64,000 nt of DNA from Sequoia sempervirens (lineage: Eukaryota; Streptophyta; Pinopsida; Cupressales; Cupressaceae), in the NCBI GenBank assembly GCA_007258455.2, contig VDFB02193867.1, positions 568,593,469 to 568,657,468 on the forward strand. The letters are read 5' to 3'. Numbering within the stretch: the stretch's first letter is position 1; each line of letters starts with the position of its first letter. This document shows positions 35,243 through 48,440 of this stretch, one piece after another. The notes below the pieces were generated by a model, which saw only the letters and a program-made list of their open reading frames with translations, had not been told where the DNA came from and did no database searches. Position numbers and translations under genes: made by a program.

Positions 35243-36970
35243 TGATGAGATGAAGGATGAAAGGGGTGAATGATATGGGTGTTTTTTTTCTTAGGAACTT
35301 TGGATCAATGCTAGACTTTAGGATTTGATTTTGATTGGTTTTGATTGGATAATGAACTTTTAAACCCTAAGATGTTGGATGCAATCTTTAGGATAAACTT
35401 GTTCAAAGGTGTGTTGATTTAACTAGAGGTATGAGAAAGGATTCATTCCCATACTCCTAATTAAACAAGGTGATTTTGATTTGGTTTAAGGATGTACCCA
35501 AGTCTAGATAATGATATTTCCAAAGATATAAAGTTGTTTGTGGGATGGGATGATAAATGTTTGAAATGGATGAAGTGTTTGATTTTGATCCTAAATGAAC
35601 CTAAGAAGGACTTGTTTACAAGGCCAGGGTTTTGAAGAACATGTTTTTACCTTCAAACCAAAAGATAAATGTTTTCTCAAAAGACCATAAGACAAAAGAT
35701 ACACAAGCACATGTGTTGGTTTCAATTGATTTCATCTTGATTAGTGAATTGATTTTACCACAAACACTTTCTTGATTAGCTTTTCAAACTAAACGTCCAA
35801 TATCCTAACTTCTTTTCATCCCACAAAGTGCTATGTGGAATTCAATGAAATTAAGCAAGTGGTTACGTAATGTTGACCTTGGTAGAAGAAAATTAAGATG
35901 TCAACCCAATTACTTAGAAACCTCTAAGGACATAATCACCAGGGTAAGCAATAGTTCTTAGGGTTTTTCAAAGGTATTTTCTCTAACTAAGGAGTTTGAA
36001 ATTTTGATTTTCCTATTGAATGTGTGTTTCCCTATGTTTTTGAACAAGCAAGTGTTTTGATACCAAGAACATGCACAACCCTATGGATATGAAAGACTTT
36101 ACTTGTTGAGTTCCCACTTGGACAAGTCCAGCTACACCTACTCTTAGTGAATGATTAGATGCTTGACTCCACTGGCTCCCCTCCATGACACTCACTTATA
36201 TGGGGTAGACAAGAATCAACACCCATGAAACTCCCATGGCATGCTTTTCATTTCTACTAAAAGCTGTAAAAATGTGGGATGGCTTCAGAACGACCGTTCT
36301 TGTACCAAAAAGTAGATCAAGGATTTTGGCTTTTCTACAACAAGGATTTTAATTCAAACTTTTCGTTCGTAGGAGTTGACTCATCAAGGTGAGAGATCAT
36401 TGCTTCCCTTCTCATCAAATCCAACCATGTGATACTGGCGTTTATTACAATACCTACATTTATATCCCAGCTAGAAATACTCTTGGGTTTAGAGTGTTAC
36501 CGGTTGAGTCGTTCCCTTGGGTGAGTATTTTTTCCCCAAGGAAGGCCCTCTAAGATAAATAAAAGAAAGAAAAAATATTCATAGTTTGATCGAACTTCAT
36601 TTAAAAACAAAGGGAGAACACACGCAATATGTTCCACTCACACTCGCAAAGATTTGTTGTTCAATTTTAAACCCAAATTGAAGTGTATGGGAAATTACTT
36701 ACAAAACCTAATGTCACCAAAAGCCTTTTGATTCTCAAGATCGTCGTGAGGTGTGAGAGAAGCACATAAATATTTTGATGATATTACTTTGTGTAAGTAA
36801 TTACAAAACAATGAGAACACCTATTCATTTTAAGTCCACAAAGCAAAAGTGAATTCTTTTTAATGCATCAAAAGAAGTGTGAGATTTGATTGTTCAATTG
36901 TTAACCTTCAAAAAAATCTAGTAAATTTTCCTAAGGTTCTTTTTAATCCCTTTGTCTTGTTCTTTTTAGA
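35243..36970 (-). other. Conserved Tat leader of C
   Basis: Untranslated. Matches E 45169-47100 on the same strand and A 13758-17129 inverted. The block 36080-36560 is nearly colinear with E 46400-46870. The solo LTR in A sits in this block, and C here shows the uninterrupted version. Confidence 0.75.
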
Positions 36971-37661
36971 GCCTAAATTGAAATATATTGAGTCCTAAAA
37001 GCTTGAAGAGATAAAATCCTTAAACTTGGAAATATAATTTCTTCCAAGAGTGTCTAAAGACACTTGATACCATAAAGAAATGATGTCATAAGAAGCTTTG
37101 ATTTTGTTTCCTCCTCTATTTTGTTGATTTCCTAACCTGAAAAATTGTTCAAAATGTTAGATGAGATCAAGAAACAAAAGGATATGGAGGTTAGATGAAT
37201 CATTAAGCATAAAAACCCTAACACTTAGACCAAGTTATAAAGTAATTTGACTTGAGGTGAAAATTTTAGAAGTTTAACTCTATAAAAATTTATAAACAAC
37301 TACATCATTGGATAGCTTATGAGATTCTACCCCATTTCAAAAAAAAAAGCTTCAAAAAAGACCAAAAAATGACCAAGATATGGCCATTTTAAGTTTGCCT
37401 GAAAAAGCAAGAAAGTCAAGCGGTTCTGTCTGTGATGGCGGCATTTTTTGGGTTTGTAGTGGCGCTATATGGCGATGCTAGAGTTCTAGTGGTGTAGTTT
37501 GAATTTTGGAGTGGTGCAGTTTGATTCCAACAGTGCAATTTGCAGTTTAGAGCAGTTCTATATAGCGACGCTAGACTATGAGCGGTTATGTTTGTTGTAA
37601 ACATCGAAAACATAAAAAAACACAAAATTTCTTCAAAAAAAATGATTTGATCTTCTAGTAG
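36971..37661 (-). other. C-specific leader part (variable slot)
   Basis: Lies between conserved leader and primer-binding site. 37430-37600 is locally richer in GC and has repeated short words (TGGCG, CGGTT, TATAGCG). No match to the same interval of A or E and no ORF supported. Confidence 0.5.
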
Positions 37662-37678
37662 GCCCTCCTTCTAGTGCA
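37662..37678 (-). other. Primer-binding site of C, degraded
   Basis: On the - strand reads TGCACTAGAAGGAGGGC, matching the sites of A and E except in the first bases. Confidence 0.65.
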
Positions 37679-37682
37679 AAAA

Positions 37683-38920
37683 CATGAACCATGATTCCCA
37701 ACTTGCAAAAACACAACAAATAATCAATATATTAGATCCAATGCAAGATTAGAATCATGATTCCTCAAGAAATTCATTTGAATGCAAAAGAAGAGGAATA
37801 AAATAAAGAACACAACAAACTTGAAACAAAAATATCAAATCATATTCTAAAACAAAGAAAACTCTTAATCTCTTGAGGGATTTGGTGCCAATTTGATGTG
37901 AAAATTGGCCCCTTCCCAACTCCAATGATGTGATGAAGATACTTGATGAAGGATGGATGTGTGTAGTTTCAATGGAGCTCCATGTTGAAAATCTGCAAAA
38001 AGCCTAACTATGCTTGGGTGAAACTGATGATAAGTTTCTATGGATTTGAGTATAATAACATTGCATGAATTGTGGATGGATCAAATGAAGGATGAGCTCT
38101 TCATTTATAGATGAGATTGATTAGAGAAGACGCAAAAGGGATGAATGTGGGACTAATCTTCAACAAATGAGAAGAAACCACATGTCATCATGTCAATGGT
38201 TGAGGAATGAGCATATTTTGAAGATTGTGCAAAGAGGGGGGAGATTCAAATTCAAAATATGGCTTGAAGGATGAGGTGAAAGGTGAAGAAAATGCACATG
38301 GCTCAAGAAAAGGACATGTAAGAGATTTTAAATGCTTTGTTGGAAGGGACAAGTCCTTTTGGGGGGAGATTTCAAATTTGAGGAATATCCCATCTTTGAT
38401 GCCTTTTTTGAATGAAAATAGATGATTTATAAGTCAATTAAATTGATTTTCATGTACAAGTTGAAAAATCTAGAGGATTTGATGGATTAAGACTAAGATT
38501 AATCAAGATTTGATTAATTTAAATGATGTTAGTTGATTTGACCATTTTGACTTAGATTTTAGGATTTAAATAACTCAAAATGAGAAGAGAATGAATTATA
38601 CCTAGTTAAATAAATATTTTTTATTTATTTAACCAAAGGGGGTGATGTTAGATTAAATTAGATAAATGTTTTATTTATTTTATTTTATTAGATGAACTTT
38701 AGAGATTTAATCAAATAAAGATAGGAAGATGAAATGACCTAGTTAATTATACAGAGATAATGACTTAATTAAATCAAGGGATTTATTTAATTAAAAGGAG
38801 AATTATGATGACTTTAATCAAATAAGGCTATTCGATTAAATCGTTAGACAGAGGGATAGTTCAAGATAAAGCGATGTTAGTAGATCAGGATCGAGTGCAT
38901 GCACATTTTACGTGTCTACA
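37683..38920 (-). repeat. Element C 5' LTR
   Basis: Pairs with 22854-24059. The inner end is mutated (CATGAACC for TGTGAACA on the + strand). The outer end TCTACA is followed by CAATG. TATA-like CTATAAATGA on the - strand at 38101-38110. Confidence 0.9.
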
Positions 38921-41392
38921 CAATGAAAATCAACTCTATGACTTTCACAAAATTAAAGGGCACACCACTAATAGTCACATGAGGTTGAAAAACCTAATAC
39001 AAGACCTCATTGATCAAAAAATCATAAATGTGGAGCAGCCAACAAGAAATTAGAACCTCAAAATATACACAAATATGTTGTCTAACCACAAAAATAAAGG
39101 AAACAATAAGACTGATAAGGGGAAAGGTACCATCAAGAACATGAATTATGTGTACAACCATGTCATTGCATCCCTGGATTACTATTGTGCTACTATCACC
39201 ATCAAGGGAGCCCATGCCGATTATGGAGTCACCACAAGAGGTAGAAAAATTACCATTGTAGGATCATCTCAGCCAAACAAAGGACCCGCATCCAACTCAA
39301 GGTCTATTCCCAATGTTTACAATGTCCTTGATCAACTGAAAAGAACCCCAGCTCAAATCTCCATCATGGAGTTACTAAAAATTTCATCTACCCACAAGAA
39401 AATCCTCAAAGAAGTGTTGGCTTCATCAACTGTCCTCGCAAAACTTTATGCGCAAAAATTCCAAGCTATGGTCATAAACATCATCACTCTGAATCTCCTT
39501 ACATTCTCCGATCAAGATTTTCCTACTCAACCATCTCACAACTGTGCACTCCATTTAGAGGTCCTAGAGCAGAAAAATAATGTTAAGAGAGTCCTGGTGG
39601 ATGGAGGTGCAAGTTTGAACATTTGTTCCCTCAATCTCATTAAGAACCTAAAAATCTCAGAGGACTCCATTGACAAAGGCAAAGGTATTACAATTAGAGC
39701 ATATGATGATCACTTGAAAGAGTGTCCCAAGGCACAATCCAAATCTCAATTCAAGTAGGGCCAGCTATCATGGAAACAACCTGTCAGGTCTTGGACCTCG
39801 ACTTGCCTTATAACATTCTCCTGGAATGTCCATGGATCCACACAATGCAAGAAGTGTGTCAACCGTTCATCAATGTGTCAAATTCACATATGAAGGACAA
39901 GATGTCACCATCAATGGAGATCTTGAACCATTCTCCTACTACAAGAACCTAGAGTCCAAATGCTACAAAATCCCTCAAGTGCCTAAAAATGATGAAAGGC
40001 CATCAACACCATACATTCATCCAGCCACTCTCGCTTCCACTACTATGACAGAGACACCCGCCACTCCCACCATCCCCACCATCTCTAATATCAAAGTCAT
40101 CATCTAGGAAAATGGTTTCAGAAACTATATGATTCCCAAAAATGCTTTTGTGGTAGGCGAGTTACCACAATCTTCTAGATCACAAGGATGACCACAAACA
40201 AATGAATCCTCCACATCTCAAACATCCCCTAAAGAATATCCCAACTTCAAAAGTTGGGGAGACCTTGGACAAGAATTCATAGAGGAGGATCCATCCCACC
40301 TCTTATACCAAGAAAATCGACCAGCAACCAATCTACCAATGGATGACAACAGCAAAGGTTTGCAAATGATGCTCACAATGGGCTATGACAGAAACCAGAA
40401 ACTGGGAAAAATGGCAATGGGCTTCTAATACCCATCATTTCAGAGATGTGAATGGGAAATATTAGCCTTGGATGTACCCCTTTGAGTATAACCATACGTG
40501 GCCAAAATCCCCTAGTTAAAAAGGGTCAAAAATCCTCAGCAAATTGTAGTTTCCCTACAATTGCTTGTATCTACTGGCCTACCCTTAGACAACTTCACAT
40601 TTGACATAACTGACGTTTGTAGTAGTAGTGATGACGAAGATCCCACAACCAACCTACCCATGATCTTCGAGGATACCACTCTTCTTATGATTAGTACTAT
40701 GTCATTTGAGCCCACTTACCATCAAAACTATGAAATCTACTTGGTCTACTCACAACTCATCAATTATGACCAACAAGGACCACCAATTCTTGACACATTC
40801 AAAAATAATGAGGTGCTCTCAAAATTCATGGAACTGGATAATATTCCATATGGGGATCACAAAGCAGGATTCATCTTTGATCTGGATACACATGCATACT
40901 ATGGGGAAACTATTGAATCCCTTAGTCACAAAAGCGAACAATTAAGAATAATCTCTAGGTCCTTGAGTGAAAACCACACTGTGGCACTCTCTGACCCAAA
41001 AATAGTAAAAAGAAAGGACACATTGAATGGTGAAAACCTCTTTGAGGTGCCTGAGGATGGGGGATTCAATCTTCCTCTCAAAGCTCTACACTAGGAAAAA
41101 TTGGCGATTCTAGTAGAAAAATGTAACCTAGTCAACCTAAGAACAAAGGAGACACCACACATCACATTCTATGCAAAGTCATTACTATCAAAGGAACAAG
41201 AGCTATTAGCATCCCTCTTGAGAGAAATACAAGTCCATTTTGCATGGAGCTATGTGGGAATGCCCGAGCTCAATCCAAAAAAATTGGTTCATCATCTAGT
41301 AGTTATCCTAAAGCAAAGCCTATCAGACAAAAATTGAGAAAAATGCATCCTTAGATTGCCCTGCTAGTCAAAATGGAATTAAAGAAGCTACT
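38921..41392 (+). pseudogene. A gag end, protease and linker to RT
   Basis: Continues A gag in frame after C. DFHKIKGHTTNS at 38940-38985 is a knuckle-like motif that has lost its Cys. 39075-39758 is open and includes the aspartic protease motif VLVDGGASLNICSLNLI near 39590-39645. A frameshift near 39725 leads to the rest of protease (LDLDLPYNILL). A G-patch-like motif, MMLTMGYDRNQKLGK, is at about 40370-40415. 40561-41094 is an acidic linker. HFAWSYVGMPELNP at 41240-41280 is the start of RT, before E cuts in at 41392. Several stops and frameshifts. Confidence 0.87.
41388..41392 (+). repeat. Target duplication of E, left copy (CTACT)
   Basis: Matches 51376-51380. The join restores KKLLDVGFI of RT. 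Confidence 0.9.
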
Positions 41393-42103
41393 TGTAGTAC
41401 CCTAAATCTGCACGTAAGACCAACTTCAAATACTCATTAGAAGGGTTAGTCTAAACATACAAATTAGTAAATACCTCTATGAAATAAAATACCTATGCTA
41501 ACGAAATGCCACAAGTAACAAAAAAAACATCAAGAAGACATTTCAAAAGCAAGATAATCACCTATTCCATATTGGATTGGTGTCACATGTGCTAGTGACC
41601 CTTTCCCAACCCTTACTAAGAAGCCAAAATGATGAAATGAAAATACAATGGAGATGATGAGCAAGATGAGTTCTCAAATTAAGAGAGTAACCTTGCATAA
41701 AATTTGTGGATCCTTGAATGAGAATGAAGGCCTTCTTTTATAGATTTTATTGATGAGAAATTGGCCAAGATGATGAATGTGGGACTAAAGATCCTCCAAT
41801 GAGAATAGGCCACCTGTCAAATGATGATAGGACAATGGTTGTGCAAGATTTGGGAAGAGTGCCCATGAGAGGGAGAATTTGAATTCAAATTTTGCAATAA
41901 ATTTTGAGAGGGAGATAAGAAAAATAGCAATAAATGCAATGTTGGAGAGACAAATCAACTTGTCATGTTGAGGGAAAATGAGGGTTTTTAATAAATCAAT
42001 AAAATTGATTTATTTGTGCAAGTGGAGATATCTAGAGAATGCAAGTGGGTGAGATTAGTATTTAATCATGGTTAGATTAAATAAATGATGATTATGTTAG
42101 TTT
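41393..42103 (-). repeat. Element E 3' LTR, U3-truncated
   Basis: Matches 50386-51104 almost exactly from TGTAGTACCC to ATTATGTTAG (only a few differences), then stops. Confidence 0.92.
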
Positions 42104-45100
42104 TCATTGAGGTTGGCAACAACTGTTTTGTATACATGATTTACACTGCCCTTTCCTTTATCCTTGTTATTCCCTTTGTTGCCATGATTCGGCATCGGAT
42201 TCGTGTAGATTTTAAGATCCTGATTCCCAGTAGGTGTTTCCACATTTATGATTCTTTTGTCGATGAGATCTTGGATGATGTTCTTGAGTTTCATACAATT
42301 GTTTGTGGTGTGGCCTTTGATTTTGTGGAACTCACATTGTTGATTTTCATTGTACTAAGGAGGTTTGACATCAGGTTCTTAATAATTCTCAAATGTAGGA
42401 GCTTGGATGAGTTTTTCGTCGATTAGCTTTTTCATGATGTCCTCAAGTGGTTCCCCCAAAGTAGTGTATTTTCGCTTGGGGTATGTTTTGCGTTAAGGTT
42501 GTCCTCTTTGGTCATTGAGGTTATTGATTGTGGGATTATTGTTGGGTTGATGTGTTGTGTGATGAGTGTTTTGATGTGGTATTTGGATTTGTTGTGTAGG
42601 TGTGTTTTGATGTGGACCACTAATGACCACCTTGGCATCGACGATGCCATCATTAGTGATGCTCTTTTTTCTTACCCATGTACGAGGTTTATCATTGTAA
42701 TTAGATGATGGGTGGTTGTTTTGTGGTTCGTGATATGACGTTGATTCAGCGGGTTTAGTCGCAAGGGCTCTTTCGATGCTAAGTGCCTTGGAGATCAGTT
42801 GATCATAGGTGGTGATTCCCTGAACCTTGAGATGAAATGACAAGTGACTTTCAAGGTTGGTTATGATTGTGCAGACTTGTTGCTCCTCTGGAATGGTCCA
42901 CTTGCTCCGATTGGCCTTGGATCGCCATTGTTGAAGAAATGAAGCGAACGATTCATTTTTTTCTTGTTTTAGAGCGTATAGTTCTTCGAGACTGAAATCC
43001 ATTGTAATGTTACATGCGTAGTTTCTAATGAATTCATCTCTGATTTCCTGGAATGTCCTAATGCTTGAAGGTAAGCGAGAGAACCATTCTATAGCATTTC
43101 CTGCTAAGCTCCTAGGGAATAGCCACATCAGATAAGTATCATCATGTGCGACCTCCATACAATGAACCTGGAATTCCCTAATGTGATCTTCAGGGTTTCC
43201 CATCCCTCGATACTTGTCAAATTTGGGGATTTCAAATCCCTTAGGGAATGGTTTCATGTCTAGGCTCCTATCAAATGGATAGGGACACAAGTTGCTTTGC
43301 GTTTTGGTTGTCCGCCCCGATTGAAGGTCAAGCACTTGTTGCGAGAGCAACCTGAGTTATGTCGTCACATCATTTTGGGGATCAGGGGATGGGATGAATG
43401 TGTTTTGAGGTGTTGCAATCATGGTTTGGATGGATGGGTTGGTTGGTGCATTGTTCAATGGTATCGGTATGTTGTGGCGGGCGAAGTAGGCTTCTACTTG
43501 CTTTTGGATGAACAATGCTTATTGTTGCTCTTGTTGTTGTTGCGCTAGGATTTGTGCTTGTTGTTGTGCTTGTTGTTGCTCCAACAATGCTTGTTGTTGT
43601 GCTTGTTGTTGTGCTTGTTGTTGTTCTAACAATGCTTTTTGTTCTACTTGTTGTCGTTCCCACAATGCTTGTTGTTGGGCTGCCAATTCTGCTGCTTCTT
43701 GCTGCTCTTGGTATTGCTTTAGTACTTGCTGATATGCTTGCATTTGTGCTGCTTGTGCAAGAAGTTGTGCTTGAGCTTGTGCTTGTTGTGCTTGAGCTTG
43801 CGCTTGCGCTGCTTGTTGCTATAATAAAAGTTGTGCTTGAGCGACCCTTTGTGCTTGTAATGCTTGTGCGGCTTGGGTAGCTTGTTGTTGTTGCTGTTGC
43901 AATAAAGCTTTGGCTTGTTGTGCTTGTTGCACTTGTAATGCGGCTTGTGTGGCTTTGGCAACTTGAGCGGCTTGTTGCACAGCTTTTTGTTTCTGTACTT
44001 GTTGGTATCCTCTTTGAAAAGCGGATTGTAATGCTACGTTGAATTGGTTTGATGTGGTGAATGTTGGTGGTGGTAAGGGTGGTGGTGGGTTTGGAATGGT
44101 GGTAGATGATGATGTTGTGTTGATTATTTCGTTGGTGGATGGTGTTGTTGTGTTGATTATGTGATTGGTGGATGGTGTTGTTGATGTGGTAGGTGGCGTC
44201 GTTGATGTAATTGGCCCTTGAGAGACCATGCTTTGCAATGTTGTGGGGGTGTTTGATGATGTTGCCATTGCTTGTTTGTTTGTCGTTTGTTGTTGTGATG
44301 TCAAAAATAAGTTTTGAGCATTTGGCAAAATGTTTTGATTGATGGTTGGGATGTTGTTTTGATTGATACTTGGTAGAGGGGGAATCCCTAAACCAAGGAG
44401 TGGTGTTGATGACAATGGTGATGGTGGGAGAGGTGGAAATGTAAGGGGGGTGAATCCTTGTGAGAGTGTTGTGGTGTTGAAAATGCCCCCTAGTCCGAAC
44501 ATGTCTCCCTCCTCTTGTGGATTTGTGAGAAGAGGTGTTTGTGGTGCTCCGTGAAAAGATGTTGATGATGGGTCATAATGTAAAGTGAGAGGAACATTTT
44601 GGCGTAATGGATTATGGAGGATGTTTTGTTCCACTATGGTGTTTGCATCCAAGTTTTGGTTATTCACAAGGGGATGTGATTGAAGTGCATTGAGGAATGT
44701 GTTTCCCTTGTTAATGTTGGGTTGAGTTGGAGCAAATGATGTGATTTGTGGGATATTTTTTGTGACATTTTGAGATGGGGGTGTAGATGAAATGGGGGTG
44801 GTGGATGAGATTGGTGGAAAAGATGTCTCTACTATAGTGCTCACATCAAAATCCAAAGGCAACTTGGCCCCTTGTTTTGCTAGTTCAAGCATGTACAACG
44901 AAGGGTTAAGTCCCATCATGATGTTGATGATTCTATGGTTGTCCAGATTTTGGAGCATTTTAGCTATTTCTTCGTGAGACATTCCAAAGGTAAGATCCTC
45001 CCCTTGGGTTTCCTCTTGTGGGTTTTTCGATGATGTTGGAAGGCTAATTGTGAGATTTCCATCCCTAATGGGATTCATTTCAGGAGTGGTTTGGCTAAGA

Positions 45101-45168
45101 TCACTTGAAGTGGGTGTTTCTTTGTTGGCTTCCATACTCTTCTTGTATTGAGATCTAGTTAGAACCAT
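42097..45168 (-). pseudogene. E gag, one frame with six stops
   Basis: ATG at 45166-45168. A single frame of about 1024 codons with no frameshift. Order: MVLTRSQYKKSMEANKE start; Ser/Thr/Pro-rich region to about 44050; Gln/Ala-rich region at 43500-43990; capsid-type domain at 42800-43290 with LCPYPFDRS, KYRGMGNPEDHIREF, LFPRSLAGNAIEWF and NESFASFLQQW; GEPLEDIMKKLI; CEFHKIKGHTTNNC knuckle near 42290-42335; cut at the LTR join. Stops: TAG 43819-43821, TAA 43519-43521, TAA 43357-43359, TAA 42493-42495, TAA 42379-42381 and TAG 42355-42357. Each is one C-to-T change from a Gln codon. The least damaged gag in the window. Confidence 0.93.
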
Positions 45169-47500
45169 AAAATAGGGATCAATCTTTGAGAATATGGGAG
45201 ATGAATCTCTTGATTCTTTGGATTAATCTCTATTTTATGTCCCAAAGTGAAAGTTTTTAGGATGCTTTTTAGGATCAAAAGTGATTATGATATGATGATG
45301 ATGTTTAAGGATGTTATGGATGTTTTTGGCTTTTGATAGATCTTGAATGAAATACTAGGCTTTGGATTTTTTTTTATTGGTTTGATTTTTTGGATTTTGA
45401 GATTTTGTCCTTGATCTTGACTAGGATTTTGATTTTGATTTTGAACAAAAAAGACCCTAAGATGTTTGATAATGATCTAAGGGATGGATTCGTTCAAAGG
45501 ATGACTATTTGAATATGTGTGAAGAGAAGGATGCATCTATCCACACCTATTCAAATAAGATGATAGCTTTTGCTAAGCATATGGAGAAGGATTCATCTTC
45601 ATATACTAAGCTAGGCAAGATGATTTGGATGACTTTGACTAAGGATATGCAAAAGGATGCATCTACACATTCCTAGCCAAAGGTGTTTTGATAAATGTTT
45701 TCAAGGACTTGGTCACAATGTTTTTGGATGATTTTGATTTTTTTGCCACAAAGCCTAGTATCAAGGATAATTTCAAGATTTTTCCAAAAGATGATTTGTG
45801 AGATGGATTTGATGTTTTGAAAGATGGATGAAAGAGGTTTGATTTGTTTTGATCCTTAGGTGAACCTAAAAAAAACACTTTGTTCTCCTATACCTAGGTA
45901 TTGAAGAGCATGCAAATGCTTCCTAATGACCTTTGTAACCAAGAAATGATTTGAACATTTTGGATTTCCAATCAATGATTTGTGCTTTTGGGATTTGGAG
46001 TCTTCAACACACATGAAAGTCCATTTTTGTTTAGCTTTTCTTAATCTCTTTATTTTACCAAAAACACTTTCTTTGATTAAGGTTTCAAACTAAGATGTCC
46101 AATGTCTTAATTTCTTTAAACCCCACAAGATATTTTATGTGGAAATTCAGTGAACTTAAGGCAAGGGTTTTCCTATTGTTTACTCAAGAAGACAATTTGA
46201 GGTATAATCCAATGCTTAGGAACCTCTAAGGACGTGAATCCCAAGGTAAAGCAATAACATATGGATTGAGTCAATGATATTTGTCTTCAAAAGGGTTTGA
46301 AATTTTGAGAATCATGTTGAATGTTTGTTTGCAAAATGTTTTCGAATACAACACTGTGTTTTCAAACAAAGAACAAGTACAAGCCCTATGGATGTGTAAG
46401 ACAATATTTGTTGGATTCCCACTTGGACAAGTCCAGCTACGCTTATCTCTAGCAAATGGTTAGATGCTTGACCCCACTGGCTCCCCTCCACAGCTCATTA
46501 TCGTCAATCAGGGCAGCCAAGCATCAACACCCATGAAACTCCCATGGCATGTTTTCCATCTCTACTAGAAGACCGTAAAAGTGTGGGGTGGCTTCAGAAT
46601 GACTGTTCTTGCACCAACAAATAGATTAAGGATTTTGGAAAATTCTAGCACATGGGTTCTAGTAAGGACTTTCCGTTCGTGGAGATTGACCCATTCGGCA
46701 AGAGTCCCCTTTCGGATCCATCTTGTCGGAGCCAACCACATGATAATGGCGTTTAACCAATACCCACATTTATATCCCAGCTGGAGATACTCTTGGCTTT
46801 AGAGTGTTACCGGTTGAGTCGTTCCCTTGGGTGAGTAATTTTTCCCCAAGGCAGGCCCTCTAAGATAAACAAAAGCAAGCAAAGACACAATCCGTAACTC
46901 GATCAATCTTTGATGGCACAAAGAAAGAGAATGTATGCAAAAATTCCCCTACTCACACTCACACAAAATGTTCAATTTTAAACCCAAATCGAAGTGTTTC
47001 AAAGCAATAAAATGCATTTTGAGTGTTTCTCTTGCACCCTAGATCGCACGAAGTGCAAGGGGAGTGGATACGCACTCAAAATGCACCAAAGACAAAATCA
47101 CACAATTCAAGTACTTGTTCATTTTATAGCCTTCAAAGCAATTATGTGATTCGTTTTAAGCACCAAATGAAATATGAAGATTTCTTGTCCAATTTTTAGC
47201 CCAAAACGAAATCTAGTAAGTGTCTAAGCTTGAATTTTAACCTTTTGCGAATGGAAAAAAATCAATTTGTTCTTTTTAGACCCAAACGAAAATTAGTGTC
47301 CTAAAACGAAAAGACAGACAATTTCGTGGAAAAGTGTTGAACAAACACTTAAAGCATTTAAAAACACTTTGAGTTTTAAAAAAAAATCCTCCTCCTTTCG
47401 TTTTCTTTTGCTAGCCTTCTCCTTGCTTTCCTTCGTTTGTACCTTGTTCACTTTCGTTTTGCTTTTGTACCTTGTGCCCCCTTCATTTTCACATTGTACC
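45169..47500 (-). other. Conserved Tat leader of E
   Basis: Untranslated. The 46400-46870 block matches C 36080-36560 and A, inverted. The sequence just before gag matches A just before 17130. The far boundary is approximate. Confidence 0.75.
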
Positions 47501-48346
47501 TATATGAAAAGGGAAGCCAAAAATTATTAATCAAATTCATTGATAATAAGATGATTTTAAATAAAAGAGGAAGCATTTAGTCATGTAAAAAGATCAACAC
47601 AAACTTGATGCAAATTTATAATAGGGCCATTGATTTCAAACTTCATATTTTCAATATACCAAGCTATTCGTAGAAACCCTTCTCTTTAACGAGCTTCAAA
47701 TCAAAGAGACACATTAGTGGATATTGGCATCTAGAATACATATATTGCAATAGAGTTTTAAATGTTTTCTTCAACCTACCAACCAATAATACCTTGGAAA
47801 AAAATTATTAATAATCAATTCCATCAAGAATCAAAGAGATAGATAATTTAATGATGCGGATACAAGTTCGGTGATCAATTGACACAGTGAATATATCAAA
47901 GCAGATTTTAAAAAAAGAAAAAGAGCTTTTAGGTACTTTATGAATTGATCTTGCACAGCATTTGATGGATCAAATCAACCTCTCCATTAAACTATAGACC
48001 ACATAAAGCATAGTTCCTTTGTCATTTTATGTAGATTTGAAAGATTTAAAGCAAACAAGGCGCATATCCTTTTTTAGACTAAAAGATTCAAAGTAAATAG
48101 TACATAGATCCTTTGTAGATGGAAAGACTTTAAAGCAAACATTGTTGATAGATAAAGCCTGCACCTACTCTCCCCTATGTTTATTTCAAAAAAATCATTG
48201 ACTTTTACAGTTGAAGTACACATCACAGTTGATATTATTTGTTATTCAACATTTTATGGAACTCCAAAATTGCTTTACTCATCTTGAAGTTTCTAGATTC
48301 TCACACTGAATTGTTTTTGAAATCTTTTCCCTCGCATTTCTAGAGA

Positions 48347-48413
48347 AATGGCTGAGAATTAAATGTGCGCAGATCTCTAAGTGGCTGAGAATTAAATGTG
48401 CGTAGACCTCTTG
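48347..48413 (+). repeat. Direct duplication, unit about 33 bp
   Basis: GGCTGAGAATTAAATGTGCG followed by AGAYCTCT occurs twice in a row. Confidence 0.85.
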
Positions 48414-48440
48414 GTTAGACGTTCCAATCCTATCAACTGT

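Larger units (their letters stand above)
22854..38920 (-). mobile_element. Element C: pol-less Tat-family element, carries copia D
   Basis: LTRs at 22854-24059 (3') and 37683-38920 (5') with CAATG duplicated outside. About 10.6 kb without D. On the - strand it has a degraded primer-binding site, a leader like that of A and E, one diverged ORF (35242 to 27255, split by D), a 3' noncoding region and a polypurine tract. There is no protease, RT, RNase H or integrase, and no capsid-like gag domain. It would need enzymes from a relative to move, so it is non-autonomous. Confidence 0.88.

Noticed and set aside
43508..43880. Open Cys-rich and Val/Leu-rich frames on the + strand
   Set aside because: They are the antisense of the Gln/Ala repeat of E gag; repeats of CAA/CAG/GCN stay open in all frames.
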